Shown here: in pieces, positions 26,753 through 36,223 of the stretch | How the letters are laid out: every line of letters starts with the position of its first letter | Position numbering within the stretch: position 1 is the stretch's first letter | Source of the DNA: Victivallaceae bacterium | GTDB taxonomy: Bacteria; Verrucomicrobiota; Lentisphaeria; Victivallales; Victivallaceae | DNA: 64,000 nt | Direction: 5' to 3' | NCBI GenBank assembly: GCA_016292515.1 | Contig: JAEDIJ010000001.1 | Span: 54,696 to 118,695 of the forward strand | Translations under genes and position numbers: made by a program | The notes under the pieces: model-generated | What the model was told of the DNA's origin: nothing | The model's input: only the letters and a program-made list of their open reading frames with translations | Databases searched by the model: none

Positions 26753-29272
26753 TCAGAGGAGTTTCAACTGGATGAAATCGTCTTCCTCGCTCGACTTGCG
26801 TTTGCCTTTGACGATTTTGCGCGGCAACGCGCTGATCGCTTCGCGCGGTGCGGCGGCGTTCTTTTCCAGAAGTTCGAGGATCGTGTTGGCTCGCTCGATG
26901 ACGGCGGGGGGCAGTCCCGCGAGTTTGGCGACGTGGATGCCGTAACTGCGGTCGCTTGAACCGGGCAAGATCTGCCGCAAAAAGATGATGTCCTCGCCGT
27001 ATTCGCGCACCGCGACGTTGAAATTGTTGACGCCGCGCCGGGTCTCGGCAAGTTCGGTCAATTCGTGATAGTGCGTCGCAAAGAGCGTGCGGCAACGCGG
27101 ATCGTCGTGCAGATATTCCGCGACCGACCAGGCGATGGAAAGTCCGTCAAAGGTACTTGTCCCGCGCCCGATCTCGTCGAGGATGACAAGACTGCGCGGC
27201 GTCGCGTGATGCAAAATGTTGGCGGTTTCGATCATTTCGACCATAAAGGTGCTCTGACTGCGCGAAAGATCGTCCGCCGCCCCGATGCGGGTAAAAATAC
27301 GGTCGACAAGTCCGATCTCGGCGCGCTCCGCCGGGACGAACGACCCCAGTTGCGCCATAATGACGATCAGGGCGATTTGCCGGATATAAGTCGATTTGCC
27401 CGCCATATTGGGGCCCGTAATCAGCATCATCCGGTTGTAATCGCCGTCAAGGCGGCAGTCGTTGGGGACGAAACGGCCGTCCGGCAGGATCGTTTCCAAT
27501 ACGGGATGGCGTCCGCCCTCGATGACGAGACGGTCGTCGTCAAAAATTTGCGGACGGACATAGCGGTTGACGCGCGCGACTTCGGCAAGGCTCGCGAGCG
27601 CGTCTATTTCGCTCAAACTCTCGGCGGCGCGCTGGATCGAAGAAGTGTATTGCAGTGAAAATTCCCGCAATTCGGCAAAAAGTTTCGCTTCCAACGCCCT
27701 GCCGCGCTCCTCGGCACCGAGGATCTTCGATTCCAGTTCTTTGAGTTCGGGAGTGATGAAACGCTCGGCGTTGACCAAGGTCTGCTTGCGGATGTAGTCC
27801 TCCGGCACGGCGGCGAGATTGGATTTGCTCACTTCGATATAGTAGCCGAAAACGGAATTGTATTTCACTTTGAGCGACTTGATGCCGGTGCGCTCGATCT
27901 CGCGCTGCTGGATCGTCGCGAGCCACCCTTTGCCGTCGGTCGCGGCGGCGCGCAACTCGTCCAGCTCCGCCGAAAATCCGGGGCGGATCACGCCGCCGTC
28001 GGCAAGAAGCGCGGGCGGTTCGTCGACGAGCGCGGCGCGCAGACGCCCAACGAGCGCGGAAAAATCGCCGATCGCGTCGCGCAAAGAAATCATCAAAGGT
28101 GAAGTGAATTCCCCGACGAGCAGTTTAACGCCGGGCAAGGCTTCCAGCGACGAAGCCAATGCCCCGAAATCGCGCGGGGTGCCGCTTCCGATATTGATGC
28201 GCCCCGTGATGCGCTCCAAATCGCGCACGACGCCGAGCGTTTCGCGCAATTCGGCGAGCGTTAAAGGATCGCGGAAAAATTCCTCGACCGCGTCGAGCCG
28301 CGCGACGATCGCCTCGTGGTCGTAGAGGGGACGCAAAACCCAGTTGCGGAGTTTGCGCCCGCCCATCGACGTGGTGCAACGATCGAGGACGCCGAGAAGA
28401 CTGCCCGCCTTGGAGGAATCCAATCGCGTATTCACCAATTCCAGATTGCGCAGGGAAATGGGATCGAGTTCCAGATTGCGATCGAGATTGCGGTATTCAA
28501 GCCGTTGCAAGTGCTTCGCGTCGCGCCGGAGTTTGTCGACGGCGTAGCGCATAATGGCACCTGCGGCGGAAACCGCTTCGGGGTAGTCGCGGCATCCGAA
28601 ACCGTCGAGCGAAGCGACGCCGAAATGCTCCGTAAGAAGATGCTCCGCTTCGGAAAAATCGAATTCAAAGTCGTCCAGCTCCGTCCACAAAACCTTTTCG
28701 CCGCAGTCGGGGAAGCAATTCCCCTCGCGGAAAAACGCGCCGAGTTTCCGCGGGATCAAAACTTCGCGGACGCCGAGACGCGTCAATTCCCCCGTCAACT
28801 GCTCCTCGTTTTTGGGAATGACGAAGAAAAATTCCCCCGTCGAAACTTCGAGCGCGGCAAGCGCGTAAAGATTTTTTTTGACGTTATAGACCAGTGCGGC
28901 GAGGTAGTTGCTGCGGTCGAATTTCAGCAAGGTATCGTCCGTAACCGTCCCCGGCGTGATGATGCGCGTGATCTCGCGTTTGACGATCTTGCCCTGCGCG
29001 AGTTTCGGGTCTTCCATCTGGTCGGCGATCGCGACTTTGAGTCCGGCGGCAACGAGGCGCGGCAGGTAACTTTCGAGCGCGTGATGGGGAAAACCGCACA
29101 TCGGCACATTCTGCCGTTTGGTCAGGACCAGTTCCAGCACCCGGCTGACCGTTTCGGCGTCCTCAAAGAATTCCTCGTAAAAGTCGCCGAGCCGGAAAAG
29201 CAACACCGCATCCGCCGGGATCTGCGACTTGGCGTCGCGGTACTGCTGCATCATCGGAGTAAGCTGTTCCAT
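26753..29272 (-). CDS. mutS: DNA mismatch repair protein MutS
   Basis: 839 residues, normal for MutS1. The mismatch-binding domain I has the Phe-x-Glu motif in LFRLGDFYEEFFEDA (near residue 31). Domains II-IV follow, then the ATPase with Walker A ITGPNMAGKSTYIRQIA, FMVEMIETANILHHAT, Walker B SLVILDEIGRGTSTFDG and the helix-turn-helix end LPPAVIERANTILELLEK. It recognises base mismatches and recruits MutL, which is not in the window. Confidence 0.97.
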   Translation of the reverse strand: MEQLTPMMQQYRDAKSQIPADAVLLFRLGDFYEEFFEDAETVSRVLELVLTKRQNVPMCGFPHHALESYLPRLVAAGLKVAIADQMEDPKLAQGKIVKREITRIITPGTVTDDTLLKFDRSNYLAALVYNVKKNLYALAALEVSTGEFFFVIPKNEEQLTGELTRLGVREVLIPRKLGAFFREGNCFPDCGEKVLWTELDDFEFDFSEAEHLLTEHFGVASLDGFGCRDYPEAVSAAGAIMRYAVDKLRRDAKHLQRLEYRNLDRNLELDPISLRNLELVNTRLDSSKAGSLLGVLDRCTTSMGGRKLRNWVLRPLYDHEAIVARLDAVEEFFRDPLTLAELRETLGVVRDLERITGRINIGSGTPRDFGALASSLEALPGVKLLVGEFTSPLMISLRDAIGDFSALVGRLRAALVDEPPALLADGGVIRPGFSAELDELRAAATDGKGWLATIQQREIERTGIKSLKVKYNSVFGYYIEVSKSNLAAVPEDYIRKQTLVNAERFITPELKELESKILGAEERGRALEAKLFAELREFSLQYTSSIQRAAESLSEIDALASLAEVARVNRYVRPQIFDDDRLVIEGGRHPVLETILPDGRFVPNDCRLDGDYNRMMLITGPNMAGKSTYIRQIALIVIMAQLGSFVPAERAEIGLVDRIFTRIGAADDLSRSQSTFMVEMIETANILHHATPRSLVILDEIGRGTSTFDGLSIAWSVAEYLHDDPRCRTLFATHYHELTELAETRRGVNNFNVAVREYGEDIIFLRQILPGSSDRSYGIHVAKLAGLPPAVIERANTILELLEKNAAAPREAISALPRKIVKGKRKSSEEDDFIQLKLL

Positions 29273-29328
29273 AAAACCGTTGCTCTTTAATCGCCTGAAA
29301 GCCGTGTTATTTTACGCCGGACGCCCCG

Positions 29329-30444
29329 TCACTCCATCGCGGAACCGGGATTGTCCTTTATGATGACGCCCTCGCCGTGACCACCGCGGTCGACGAGCGA
29401 AGTTTTCATATATCCGCGATGCAGGACGTTGCCGGTGATGACCGAGTTCGTCAATTCCTCCACGATCATACCGACTTGCGGCGTATTCTCCCCCGTGCCG
29501 CCGTCATCGTGTCCGGCGGCGAAAGAATTTCCCGTGACCGTCAATCCCTGCGAGCGGAGCAAAATCAACCCCGCGGAACCCTCCTTGCCGTCCGGCAAAT
29601 CCGCGCTGTCCTTGCCGCAGCGGCGGAACGTGTTTCCGGTAATGGTGGAAGTGTTGATCTTTTCCACCCGGATCGCCGCGCCCCAGTTGCGGTCAAAGGA
29701 ATTTCCGGTGATATTCCAGGTGTCGCCCTCGCAGATATTCAAACCGCAGCCGTGATTCCACTCCACGCGGTTCGCCGTGAACATCACGGTCGAACACCCC
29801 ATTTCATACGAAAAGCCGTCCCCGCCGTTGGAGCTGAACTGATTGTCCGAAACAAATCCGTCGCACCCGTGCACACGCACACCGCAACCATCGTTTTTCA
29901 TAAACAGATTCCGGCGGATGACAAAAAGCCATGCCCGTTTCAGGGAAACGCCGTCCCCGGGGAACTTCATGACTTTGCAGTCTTCGATCGTCAGGATGTT
30001 TTCGCACTTGCTGTATCTTTTTTCATTATTGAGAAAAATTCCGTGGATCGGCTTGTCGGTGCGGATATCCGCGCCGGAAAGCACCAAGCCGCGGATGCGG
30101 ACTCCAACGGAATCGGTGACGTCAAGCAGCGCCGAAGCGTCGGCGGAATCCAGCATCAGAGCCGCGCCCTGCGGCAGATCGCCACGATACCCCCAGACGG
30201 GGTCGGCACACAAGCACACGTGCGAGGGCACGCGCAAATCGTGGCAAAGATAAATTCCCGGCGGGAAGAAAACGGTCCCCTGTACTTTTCCCGCCGCATC
30301 AAGAGCCTTCCGGATGGAGGCGGAGTCCGCCGTTTTGCCGTCGCCCCGGGCGCCGAAGTCCCGCACGTTGAATACGCCGTTTTCAGCGGCAAAAAGCGAA
30401 CATATACCAATGACTCCCAAAATGTTGCATAAAAATTTTTTCAT
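29329..30444 (-). CDS. Secreted right-handed parallel beta-helix protein (pectate-lyase-3 like)
   Basis: 371 residues from the ATG at 30444, placed correctly after a perfect aaggagg. Residues 1-28 are a signal peptide. Residues about 33-60 carry NVRDFGARGDGKTADSASIR, the start typical of pectate-lyase-3/polygalacturonase-like beta-helices. The rest is a run of TGNxF/xxNxF coils (ITGNSFDRNWGAAIRVEK; ITGNTFRRCG; VTGNSFAAGH). No catalytic Asp pair of GH28 can be named with confidence, so it could be a polysaccharide lyase, epimerase or binding protein. Its target is probably an acidic plant polysaccharide. Confidence 0.75.
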   Translation of the reverse strand: MKKFLCNILGVIGICSLFAAENGVFNVRDFGARGDGKTADSASIRKALDAAGKVQGTVFFPPGIYLCHDLRVPSHVCLCADPVWGYRGDLPQGAALMLDSADASALLDVTDSVGVRIRGLVLSGADIRTDKPIHGIFLNNEKRYSKCENILTIEDCKVMKFPGDGVSLKRAWLFVIRRNLFMKNDGCGVRVHGCDGFVSDNQFSSNGGDGFSYEMGCSTVMFTANRVEWNHGCGLNICEGDTWNITGNSFDRNWGAAIRVEKINTSTITGNTFRRCGKDSADLPDGKEGSAGLILLRSQGLTVTGNSFAAGHDDGGTGENTPQVGMIVEELTNSVITGNVLHRGYMKTSLVDRGGHGEGVIIKDNPGSAME

Positions 30445-30492
30445 CACGGATATACCTCCTTTTTGCACCGTCCGCCATCGGACTTCCGCCGT

Positions 30493-30846
30493 TTACCGCC
30501 TCGCGAAATTCATTTCGACGGCGACGCCTTTCCCCGCCTGAGAAGCCGCCGGCTTGAAGATCCGCACGCGGCAACTTGCAATGAGAGTATGATGCAGTAT
30601 CTTGCGGCCGATCGCCGTCGCCAACGCTTCGAGCAACTGGAAACGGCTCGTTTCGGCGATCTCGACGATCTCGCGCTCGACGGCGGAATAATCGACCGTA
30701 TAGTCCAGACGGTCGCTTGCCCCCGCCGGAGCGAGGTCGAGCGACAAGTCGGCGTCGATCACGATTTTCTGACGATACAGACGTTCACACGGCAAAGTGC
30801 CGATAATGGCGCGGCATTCGATGCCGCAAAGCGTAATTTTGTCCAT
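30493..30846 (-). CDS. folB: Dihydroneopterin aldolase
   Basis: 117 residues. FolB cleaves dihydroneopterin to hydroxymethyl-dihydropterin in folate synthesis. Motifs: MDKITLCGIECRAIIG, ERLYRQKIVIDADL (catalytic Glu), DYTVDYSAVEREIVE, FQLLEALATAIGRKIL and IFKPAA (conserved Lys). The predicted promoter ends only about 10 bp before the ATG and no Shine-Dalgarno is present, so the mRNA may be leaderless. Confidence 0.92.
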   Translation of the reverse strand: MDKITLCGIECRAIIGTLPCERLYRQKIVIDADLSLDLAPAGASDRLDYTVDYSAVEREIVEIAETSRFQLLEALATAIGRKILHHTLIASCRVRIFKPAASQAGKGVAVEMNFARR

Positions 30847-30855
30847 AATGCGGTT

Positions 30856-30884
30856 AATTTAGCACAAAACAGCGTTTTTCGCAA
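30856..30884 (-). promoter_or_regulatory. Promoter of folB, leaderless arrangement
   Basis: Minus strand: TTGCGA (30879-30884), 17-bp spacer ending in TGC, TAAATT (30856-30861). Expected initiation near 30850, 3-5 nt before the folB ATG at 30846. Confidence 0.6.
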
Positions 30885-30997
30885 GTGAAGTGAAAAAGAT
30901 TTTTGCGCCTTTGTACGACAAAAAAAGCAATGGCGTTTTTCAAGCCGGAGTTTGAAAAAATTTTCAAAATAAATCTCTTGAAAGCGGTTTTTTTCAG

Positions 30998-31026
30998 TTG
31001 CTTTCCTTGACTTCCGACATTATATT
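30998..31026 (+). promoter_or_regulatory. Promoter of the UPF0371 gene
   Basis: TTGCTT (30998-31003), 17-bp spacer, TATATT (31021-31026); leader of about 56 nt. Confidence 0.5.
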
Positions 31027-31088
31027 AGAGCAATAATAAAAACACTTCTTTTGGCGGGTCGGGTTGCCCCGCGGAAAACAGTATCGGT

Positions 31089-32606
31089 ATGATGAAAATC
31101 GGCTTTGACAGTGACAAGTATCTGAAAGAACAATCCGCCGCGATCTTGGAGCGCGCGGGGAAATTCGACGACAAACTTTACCTTGAATTCGGCGGCAAAC
31201 TCGTCTGCGACTACCACGCGGCGCGCGTCCTGCCCGGATTCGACCCCAATGCGAAAATCAAACTGCTCCAATGCCTCAAAGACAAGGTCGATATCATCAT
31301 CTGCATTCACGCCGGAGCCATCGAGGAACGCAAGATCCGCGCCGATTTCGGACTTTCCTACGACGTCGACACGATGAAAACCATTGACGATCTCCGCGAC
31401 TGGGGGCTGGACGTCTGCGCCGTCGTCGTCACCCGTTACCGCGATCAGCCGTCGGTCAAGCCGTTTATCAACAAACTCGCGCGGCGCGGCATCAAAGTCT
31501 ACACGCACCGCCCGATCGAAGGCTACCCCAACGACGTCGATACGATCGCAAGCCCGGCGGGGTACGGCGCCAACGCCTACATCGAAACGACGCGCCCGAT
31601 CGTCGTCGTGACGGGGCCGGGACCGAATTCCGGCAAGGCGGGCACTTGTATGTCGCAGGTCTACCACGAATTTCAGCGCGGCGTGCGCGCGGGCTATGCG
31701 AAATTTGAAACTTTCCCCGTCTGGAATCTGCCGCTCAATCACCCCGTCAACATCGCCTACGAGGCGGCGACGGCGGATCTGGCCGACGTCAACATGGTCG
31801 ATCCTTTCCACCTCGAAGCGCGCGGCGAAACCGCGATCAACTACAACCGCGACATCGAAGTCTTTCCGGTGATCCGCCGGATTTTGGCGCGCATCATGCC
31901 GCCGGAGCAACTCTATGCCTCGCCGACGGAAATGGGCGTCAACCGCGTCGGTTTCGCGATCAGCGACGACGAAGCGGTGCGCAAAGCGGCAATTCAGGAG
32001 ATCATCCGCCGTTATTACCGCGCCCTCGCCGACTACGCCAACGGCCGCGGCGAAAAATCCGCCGCCGAAAGGATCAAGATCATGCTGGAAAACGTCGGCG
32101 CGAGCGAATTCGACCGCAAAGTCGTCCAGGCGGCGCACAATGCCGCGCTCGAAGCGGCAAAGGAGCCGGACAAAGGCAACGACGGCACATTCTGCGGCGC
32201 CGCGATCGAATTGCCCGACGGCAGGATCGTCACCGGCAAAAATTCCCCGCTCTTTCACGCGGCGTCCAGTTGCGTGCTCAACGCGATCAAAACGCTCGCC
32301 GGATTACCCCCCGCCTTGCCGCTGCTTTCCAATGAAGTCATTCATTCGGTCGGCAAACTCAAACGGGAGATCCTTCACGCCAAGCAGTTGAGCCTCACGC
32401 TTGCGGAAACGCTGACCGCGTTGAGCGTCAGCGTCCCCAGCAATCCCGCGGTCGGGTTGGCGATGGAGCAACTTTCCAAACTTTCCGGCTGTGAAATGCA
32501 CATGAGCCACCTCCCCCACGCCGGAGACGAAGCCGGGCTGCGCAAACTCGGCATCAATCTGACTGCCGAACCGATTTTCGCCAGCCGGAATCTGTTTATG
32601 GAGTAA
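31089..32606 (+). CDS. UPF0371 (DUF1846) family protein
   Basis: 505 residues, full family length. Conserved stretches include KIGFDSDKYLKEQSAAIL at the N-terminus, KLYLEFGGKL, DYHAARVLPGFDPNAKI, VTRYRDQPSVKPFINKLARRG, the P-loop-like VVTGPGPNSGKAGTCMSQVYH and TEMGVNRVGFAISDD. The reaction of this widespread family is not established to my knowledge. The GPGPNSGK stretch suggests nucleotide or phosphate binding. It is transcribed alone from its own promoter and ends 7 bp before hairpin element B. Two ATG codons (31089, 31092) are possible starts. Confidence 0.88.
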   Translation: MMKIGFDSDKYLKEQSAAILERAGKFDDKLYLEFGGKLVCDYHAARVLPGFDPNAKIKLLQCLKDKVDIIICIHAGAIEERKIRADFGLSYDVDTMKTIDDLRDWGLDVCAVVVTRYRDQPSVKPFINKLARRGIKVYTHRPIEGYPNDVDTIASPAGYGANAYIETTRPIVVVTGPGPNSGKAGTCMSQVYHEFQRGVRAGYAKFETFPVWNLPLNHPVNIAYEAATADLADVNMVDPFHLEARGETAINYNRDIEVFPVIRRILARIMPPEQLYASPTEMGVNRVGFAISDDEAVRKAAIQEIIRRYYRALADYANGRGEKSAAERIKIMLENVGASEFDRKVVQAAHNAALEAAKEPDKGNDGTFCGAAIELPDGRIVTGKNSPLFHAASSCVLNAIKTLAGLPPALPLLSNEVIHSVGKLKREILHAKQLSLTLAETLTALSVSVPSNPAVGLAMEQLSKLSGCEMHMSHLPHAGDEAGLRKLGINLTAEPIFASRNLFME

Positions 32607-32613
32607 GACAGAG

Positions 32614-32858
32614 TTTTTAGTTAAAAGTTAAAAGTTTTAAGTACTTGGTCGGGGGCTCTGCCCCCGTACCCCTGAGTGCGCCGATGCATCGCATCGGCTT
32701 ACAGGACGATACAAAACGGCAGTACACGATTGTTTTGGTCAATGCGTACTGCCGATTGTTTTTTAAGCAAACGCGATGCGTTTGCGCGGTCGGAGGGTCA
32801 GGGAGCCGAAAAGCTCCCTGCATAGTACTTATAACTTATAACTTAAAACTTACAACTC
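32614..32858. repeat. Multi-hairpin repeat element, copy B (about 245 bp, inverted relative to A)
   Basis: Fills the convergent gap between the UPF0371 gene and the GH10 gene. Hairpins in order: 32650-32666 (CGGGGGC/GCCCCCG), 32680-32698, 32717-32754, 32767-32785, 32799-32820. These are the same hairpins as in copy A, in reverse order because the copy is inverted. Terminal repeats are again AAGTTTTAAG/AAGTTATAAG words. The extra block present in copy A is absent; here the two halves of the G-rich stem are intact and pair with each other. The last six codons and stop of the GH10 gene lie in its right end. Confidence 0.85.
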
Positions 32859-34410
32859 TTTCTTTCCCCCCCTCTTTCCACGTCGCTTTATAAGTGCCGC
32901 GGAATCCGCGGAAGGAAATTTTGCCGTCCTTGTCGGCTTTGACGGTCAATTTCGTTTTCCACTGACGGTTGATGAGATCGTCGAGCGCAAAGTAAACCGG
33001 CTTTTTGCTCATATCGGGACGCAGGATGCCGGAAAACATCTTTTCCTTGCCGGCGGTCAAGCCGTCGATGAGGTTCCACCAGGTGATCCCCTCGACTTTT
33101 TCCAGGCTGAACCAAAGCCGGTACAAATTGTACGCCAGCACCGCCTGCTCCGCTTCGCCCTTTTCATCACAGGTCAATGCGGGAATCGTGATCTCGCTGA
33201 TGCGGATCGGGGTATCGAGCGCCGATAACTTTTGATAAGCATCGCGCACCCAACGGGGAGAATGATAATCGCTTTTTCCCTCGATCATCTCGCGCACGAC
33301 CTGTTTTTGAAAGAGGTGCACCTGACACCCGATGCCGTCGATACGGCACTGCCGTTTTTTCAACTGCGAAATCAGGTCGACATAAAGTTGCTGCATCGTA
33401 CTGTCGCACATCGCGTAGTCGTTGATGAAAAGTTTTGCCGATTCGGGCAGTTTCATCTTGGCGCAGAGAAAAGCGCGCGCGACGTAATCGCCCGGCATCG
33501 GGCCGTAAAAACTGCGGCAGATCGCCGAATTTTCGACGAGCCGCGCGTTGTCGTTTTCATCGGGACGCATTTCAATCGACGCCTCGTTGACGACGTCCCA
33601 ACTGTCGATGCGGTTGCCGTACAGCCGGATCAGTTGATCCATGTGATCGAACCAGAGTTGATCGAGTTCAGCGACGAACTCCTTTTCTTTTTTCGCAAAT
33701 TCCTCGGGCGTCATCTCTTCAAAAATGGCGTTGTAGGTCAAATCATCGGGGATCGTACGGGCTTCGTCGACCCACTTCACTTTTGCGGCGACGACGGGAC
33801 GTGCAAAGTAGCGTTCGCGGATGTCTTTCAAAAGCCAGTTCGGCACGTTGCGGCGGGTGTTGCCCCAGAAAAAGAGGTGTCCGTGCTTGCGCAGATCGTT
33901 GCGGTCGCAGAAATCGATGATCGGGGTAATCGCCGGACGGCGCCAAAAACGCTGTTTTTCACGATCGGAGCAAACCGCCCAGAAATCCACACAGTCGTCC
34001 GCGGAAAAACCGGTGTGGAGTTTGCCCTTTTCGGGTTCGGACTCCTTCCAGAACATCGGGATCGTCGCACCGTTGAAAAGCGTTTGAAAGAGCCTTTCAT
34101 AAGCGGCGTTTTTTTCTGCCGACTCCAGCTGCCGGTAGTTAAAGCATTGCGCACCAAAGAGGAAGGCGTGGCGCGTCTGCTCGACTTGAACATCCGTCCC
34201 GGCGGGCACGTTGAGCGCGAAAACGCCGTCCGCCTTGCGGTATTTTTCAATATCGCGGTCGATGCGCGCATTTTCCTCGTCATTCCACTGCGCGAGGTAC
34301 TTTTCCCCCATCGCGTATTCGTAATCCTTAACGTCGAAATGCTTTGTCGCGGGCGCGGAACAGCCCGCCGCCAAGGCGACAACTGCCGAAAGCAACAACT
34401 CCTTTTTCAT
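32836..34410 (-). CDS. GH10 endo-beta-1,4-xylanase lipoprotein
   Basis: 524 residues from the ATG at 34410 (ggaagaaa upstream). The lipobox LAAGC at residues 12-16 predicts a lipid-anchored surface or periplasmic enzyme. GH10 motifs: HGHLFFWGNTRRNVPNWL, acid/base Glu in SWDVVNEAS (near residue 275), FINDYAMCD, GIGCQVHLF, nucleophile Glu in IRISEITIP (near 405) and GITWWNLIDG. An insert around residues 215-265 lengthens the barrel. A small C-terminal beta domain follows. Its final residues and TAA stop are encoded by the end of hairpin element B. It lies 49 bp after the GH13 gene. Confidence 0.88.
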   Translation of the reverse strand: MKKELLLSAVVALAAGCSAPATKHFDVKDYEYAMGEKYLAQWNDEENARIDRDIEKYRKADGVFALNVPAGTDVQVEQTRHAFLFGAQCFNYRQLESAEKNAAYERLFQTLFNGATIPMFWKESEPEKGKLHTGFSADDCVDFWAVCSDREKQRFWRRPAITPIIDFCDRNDLRKHGHLFFWGNTRRNVPNWLLKDIRERYFARPVVAAKVKWVDEARTIPDDLTYNAIFEEMTPEEFAKKEKEFVAELDQLWFDHMDQLIRLYGNRIDSWDVVNEASIEMRPDENDNARLVENSAICRSFYGPMPGDYVARAFLCAKMKLPESAKLFINDYAMCDSTMQQLYVDLISQLKKRQCRIDGIGCQVHLFQKQVVREMIEGKSDYHSPRWVRDAYQKLSALDTPIRISEITIPALTCDEKGEAEQAVLAYNLYRLWFSLEKVEGITWWNLIDGLTAGKEKMFSGILRPDMSKKPVYFALDDLINRQWKTKLTVKADKDGKISFRGFRGTYKATWKEGGKERVVSFKL

Positions 34411-34459
34411 CTTTTCTTCCTTGTGTTTGCTGATAAAAACGTCGTCTTTATCGTTTCCG

Positions 34460-36019
34460 TTAAATTTTATAAATTCCGTAACTGCAAGGGGCAAGATGAA
34501 ACGTGCCGCCGTCCTGACGGACACCCTCGACGAGCAACGGCGCGGCATTCACGGCTTCCGGCAATTTGACGGAAACCGCTTCCTTGCTGGAATTGAGAAG
34601 AACTAGCAGTTTTTCCCCGCCCTTGGTACGGGTGTAGGCGATCGGCATTTTGCGGTGTTTGAGGTAAATGAGTTCCACCTTGGCGTCGTTGTCAAGCGCG
34701 ATATGCTGTTTGCGAAGCGCGATGAGTTGCTTCACGGCGTTGTAGGTCGCGTTGTTCCCTTTGAGCGCATCGGCGACGCAGGGGGCGTCCGCGGCATCGT
34801 CGACGGGAAGATAAAGTTTTTCTTTTGCCGCCGTCGAAAATCCGGCGTTGACAAGCGCGTTATCCCATTGCATCGGGGTACGGCTCCCGGTGCGGCGTTC
34901 GCCGCCCTCTTTGGGCGTCAGGTTCTCGCGGTAACGCATCCCGATCTCGTCGCCGTAATAGAGAAAAGGCGTACCGGGGAGCGTAAAGAGCATCGCAAGT
35001 TTGACGATCGTGTTGGCTTCGCTCCCGTAATAACGCAAACGCGCGGCATCGTGATTGCCGGAATAAAAGCCGATGTAGCCTTTCTTTTGCGTCTTTTGGA
35101 TCAAATCAAACGCCGGTTTGATGGCGGGGACGGGATCGGTGAAGTTTTTTTCCGCCATCGCCATCTGCGGCCATTTCGGGTCGGGCTTTTCCGGGCGGTA
35201 TCCGCATCGCCAAAAGGAATTGTAGCAAAAGTCGATGTGAAATCCCGCTTTCAATGACGTCGCCGGATCGAACCACTCCGAGATCAGCACGTTTTCGGGG
35301 TAGTCGCGGTCAAAAATACGGCGAACTTCCTTCCAGAAAGAAATCGTCTTTTTTTTGCCCGCGTCGCGCTTGATGACGCTCGGCGCCATATCAACGCGAA
35401 ATCCGTCCGCGCCCATATCCATCCAATAGCGCATCACGCGGATCATTTCCTCCTTGGTCGCGCGGCAACGCGGATCGTCGTAACGCAACTCCCACGGATG
35501 TTCGATTTTGGCATAGCCGAAATTGAGCGCGGGCTGTACCGCGTAGTAATTGGCTAAAAACGCGCCGCGCGGTCCCCAGCCGGAAACAAAATAATCATCG
35601 CCTTTCCCCGAACCGCGGTAGTAGGCGATCGGACACCAGACGTAATAGTCGCTGTATGCGTTGCGCTCCGGTTTTTCCGATTCCTTGAACCACTTGCAGT
35701 CAAGCGAAGTATGTCCGATGACGAGATCAAGGACGATTTTGATACCGCGCTTGTGCGCTTCGGCAAAAAGTTTTTTCGCGTCGGCGTTCGTGCCGTAACG
35801 CTTCGCCACCTTGTAGAAATCGGAAATGTCGTAGCCCGCATCGCGGAAAGGCGATTCGTACCACGGATTGAACCAGATCGCATTGACGCCGAGGTTTTTG
35901 ATGTAATCAAGTTTCGCGATGACGCCGGCTATGTCGCCGATGCCGTCGCCGTTGGAGTCGTAGAAACTTTGCGGATAGACCTGGTAAAAAACCGCCTTTT
36001 TGAGCCATTGGGGTGCCAT
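34460..36019 (-). CDS. GH13 alpha-glucosidase / alpha-amylase family enzyme
   Basis: 519 residues, no signal peptide, so cytoplasmic. GH13 regions: VFYQVYPQSFYDSNGDGIGDIAG, the Asn/His region VLDLVIGHTS, nucleophile Asp in ADGFRVDMAPS (near 208), acid/base Glu in VLISEWFDP (near 247) and transition-state Asp in FYSGNHDAARL (near 324). The oligo-1,6-glucosidase/trehalose-synthase-like opening points to hydrolysis or isomerisation of short alpha-glucosides. First gene after the divergent AraC regulator at 36222. Confidence 0.88.
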   Translation of the reverse strand: MAPQWLKKAVFYQVYPQSFYDSNGDGIGDIAGVIAKLDYIKNLGVNAIWFNPWYESPFRDAGYDISDFYKVAKRYGTNADAKKLFAEAHKRGIKIVLDLVIGHTSLDCKWFKESEKPERNAYSDYYVWCPIAYYRGSGKGDDYFVSGWGPRGAFLANYYAVQPALNFGYAKIEHPWELRYDDPRCRATKEEMIRVMRYWMDMGADGFRVDMAPSVIKRDAGKKKTISFWKEVRRIFDRDYPENVLISEWFDPATSLKAGFHIDFCYNSFWRCGYRPEKPDPKWPQMAMAEKNFTDPVPAIKPAFDLIQKTQKKGYIGFYSGNHDAARLRYYGSEANTIVKLAMLFTLPGTPFLYYGDEIGMRYRENLTPKEGGERRTGSRTPMQWDNALVNAGFSTAAKEKLYLPVDDAADAPCVADALKGNNATYNAVKQLIALRKQHIALDNDAKVELIYLKHRKMPIAYTRTKGGEKLLVLLNSSKEAVSVKLPEAVNAAPLLVEGVRQDGGTFHLAPCSYGIYKI

Positions 36020-36115
36020 TGAAAATCTCTCCTTTTACAGTGTTATCCTGCGCTCCGTTTGGGAATGCGCTCCCGCGTCGCGATTTGTCATTTTTTGCGG
36101 CACGATCATTCCTGA

Positions 36116-36223
36116 TTGTGATACGAGAAAAAATCAATTTTACTATAACATACACTTGAAAAAAAGAAAAGTAAAGTGTACTTTATATTGCGTTTTGTGA
36201 TATTAACTCTCGCTTTGTGATAT
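36116..36223 (+). promoter_or_regulatory. AraC promoter with three TTGTGATA sites
   Basis: A promoter TTGAAA (36156-36161), 17-bp spacer, TACTTT (36179-36184) precedes the regulator. TTGTGATA occurs at 36116-36123, 36195-36202 and 36215-36222. The last two are 20 bp apart, just downstream of the expected transcription start, and the final one runs into the start codon. This fits auto-repression plus control of the divergent GH13-GH10 operon. Confidence 0.45.
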
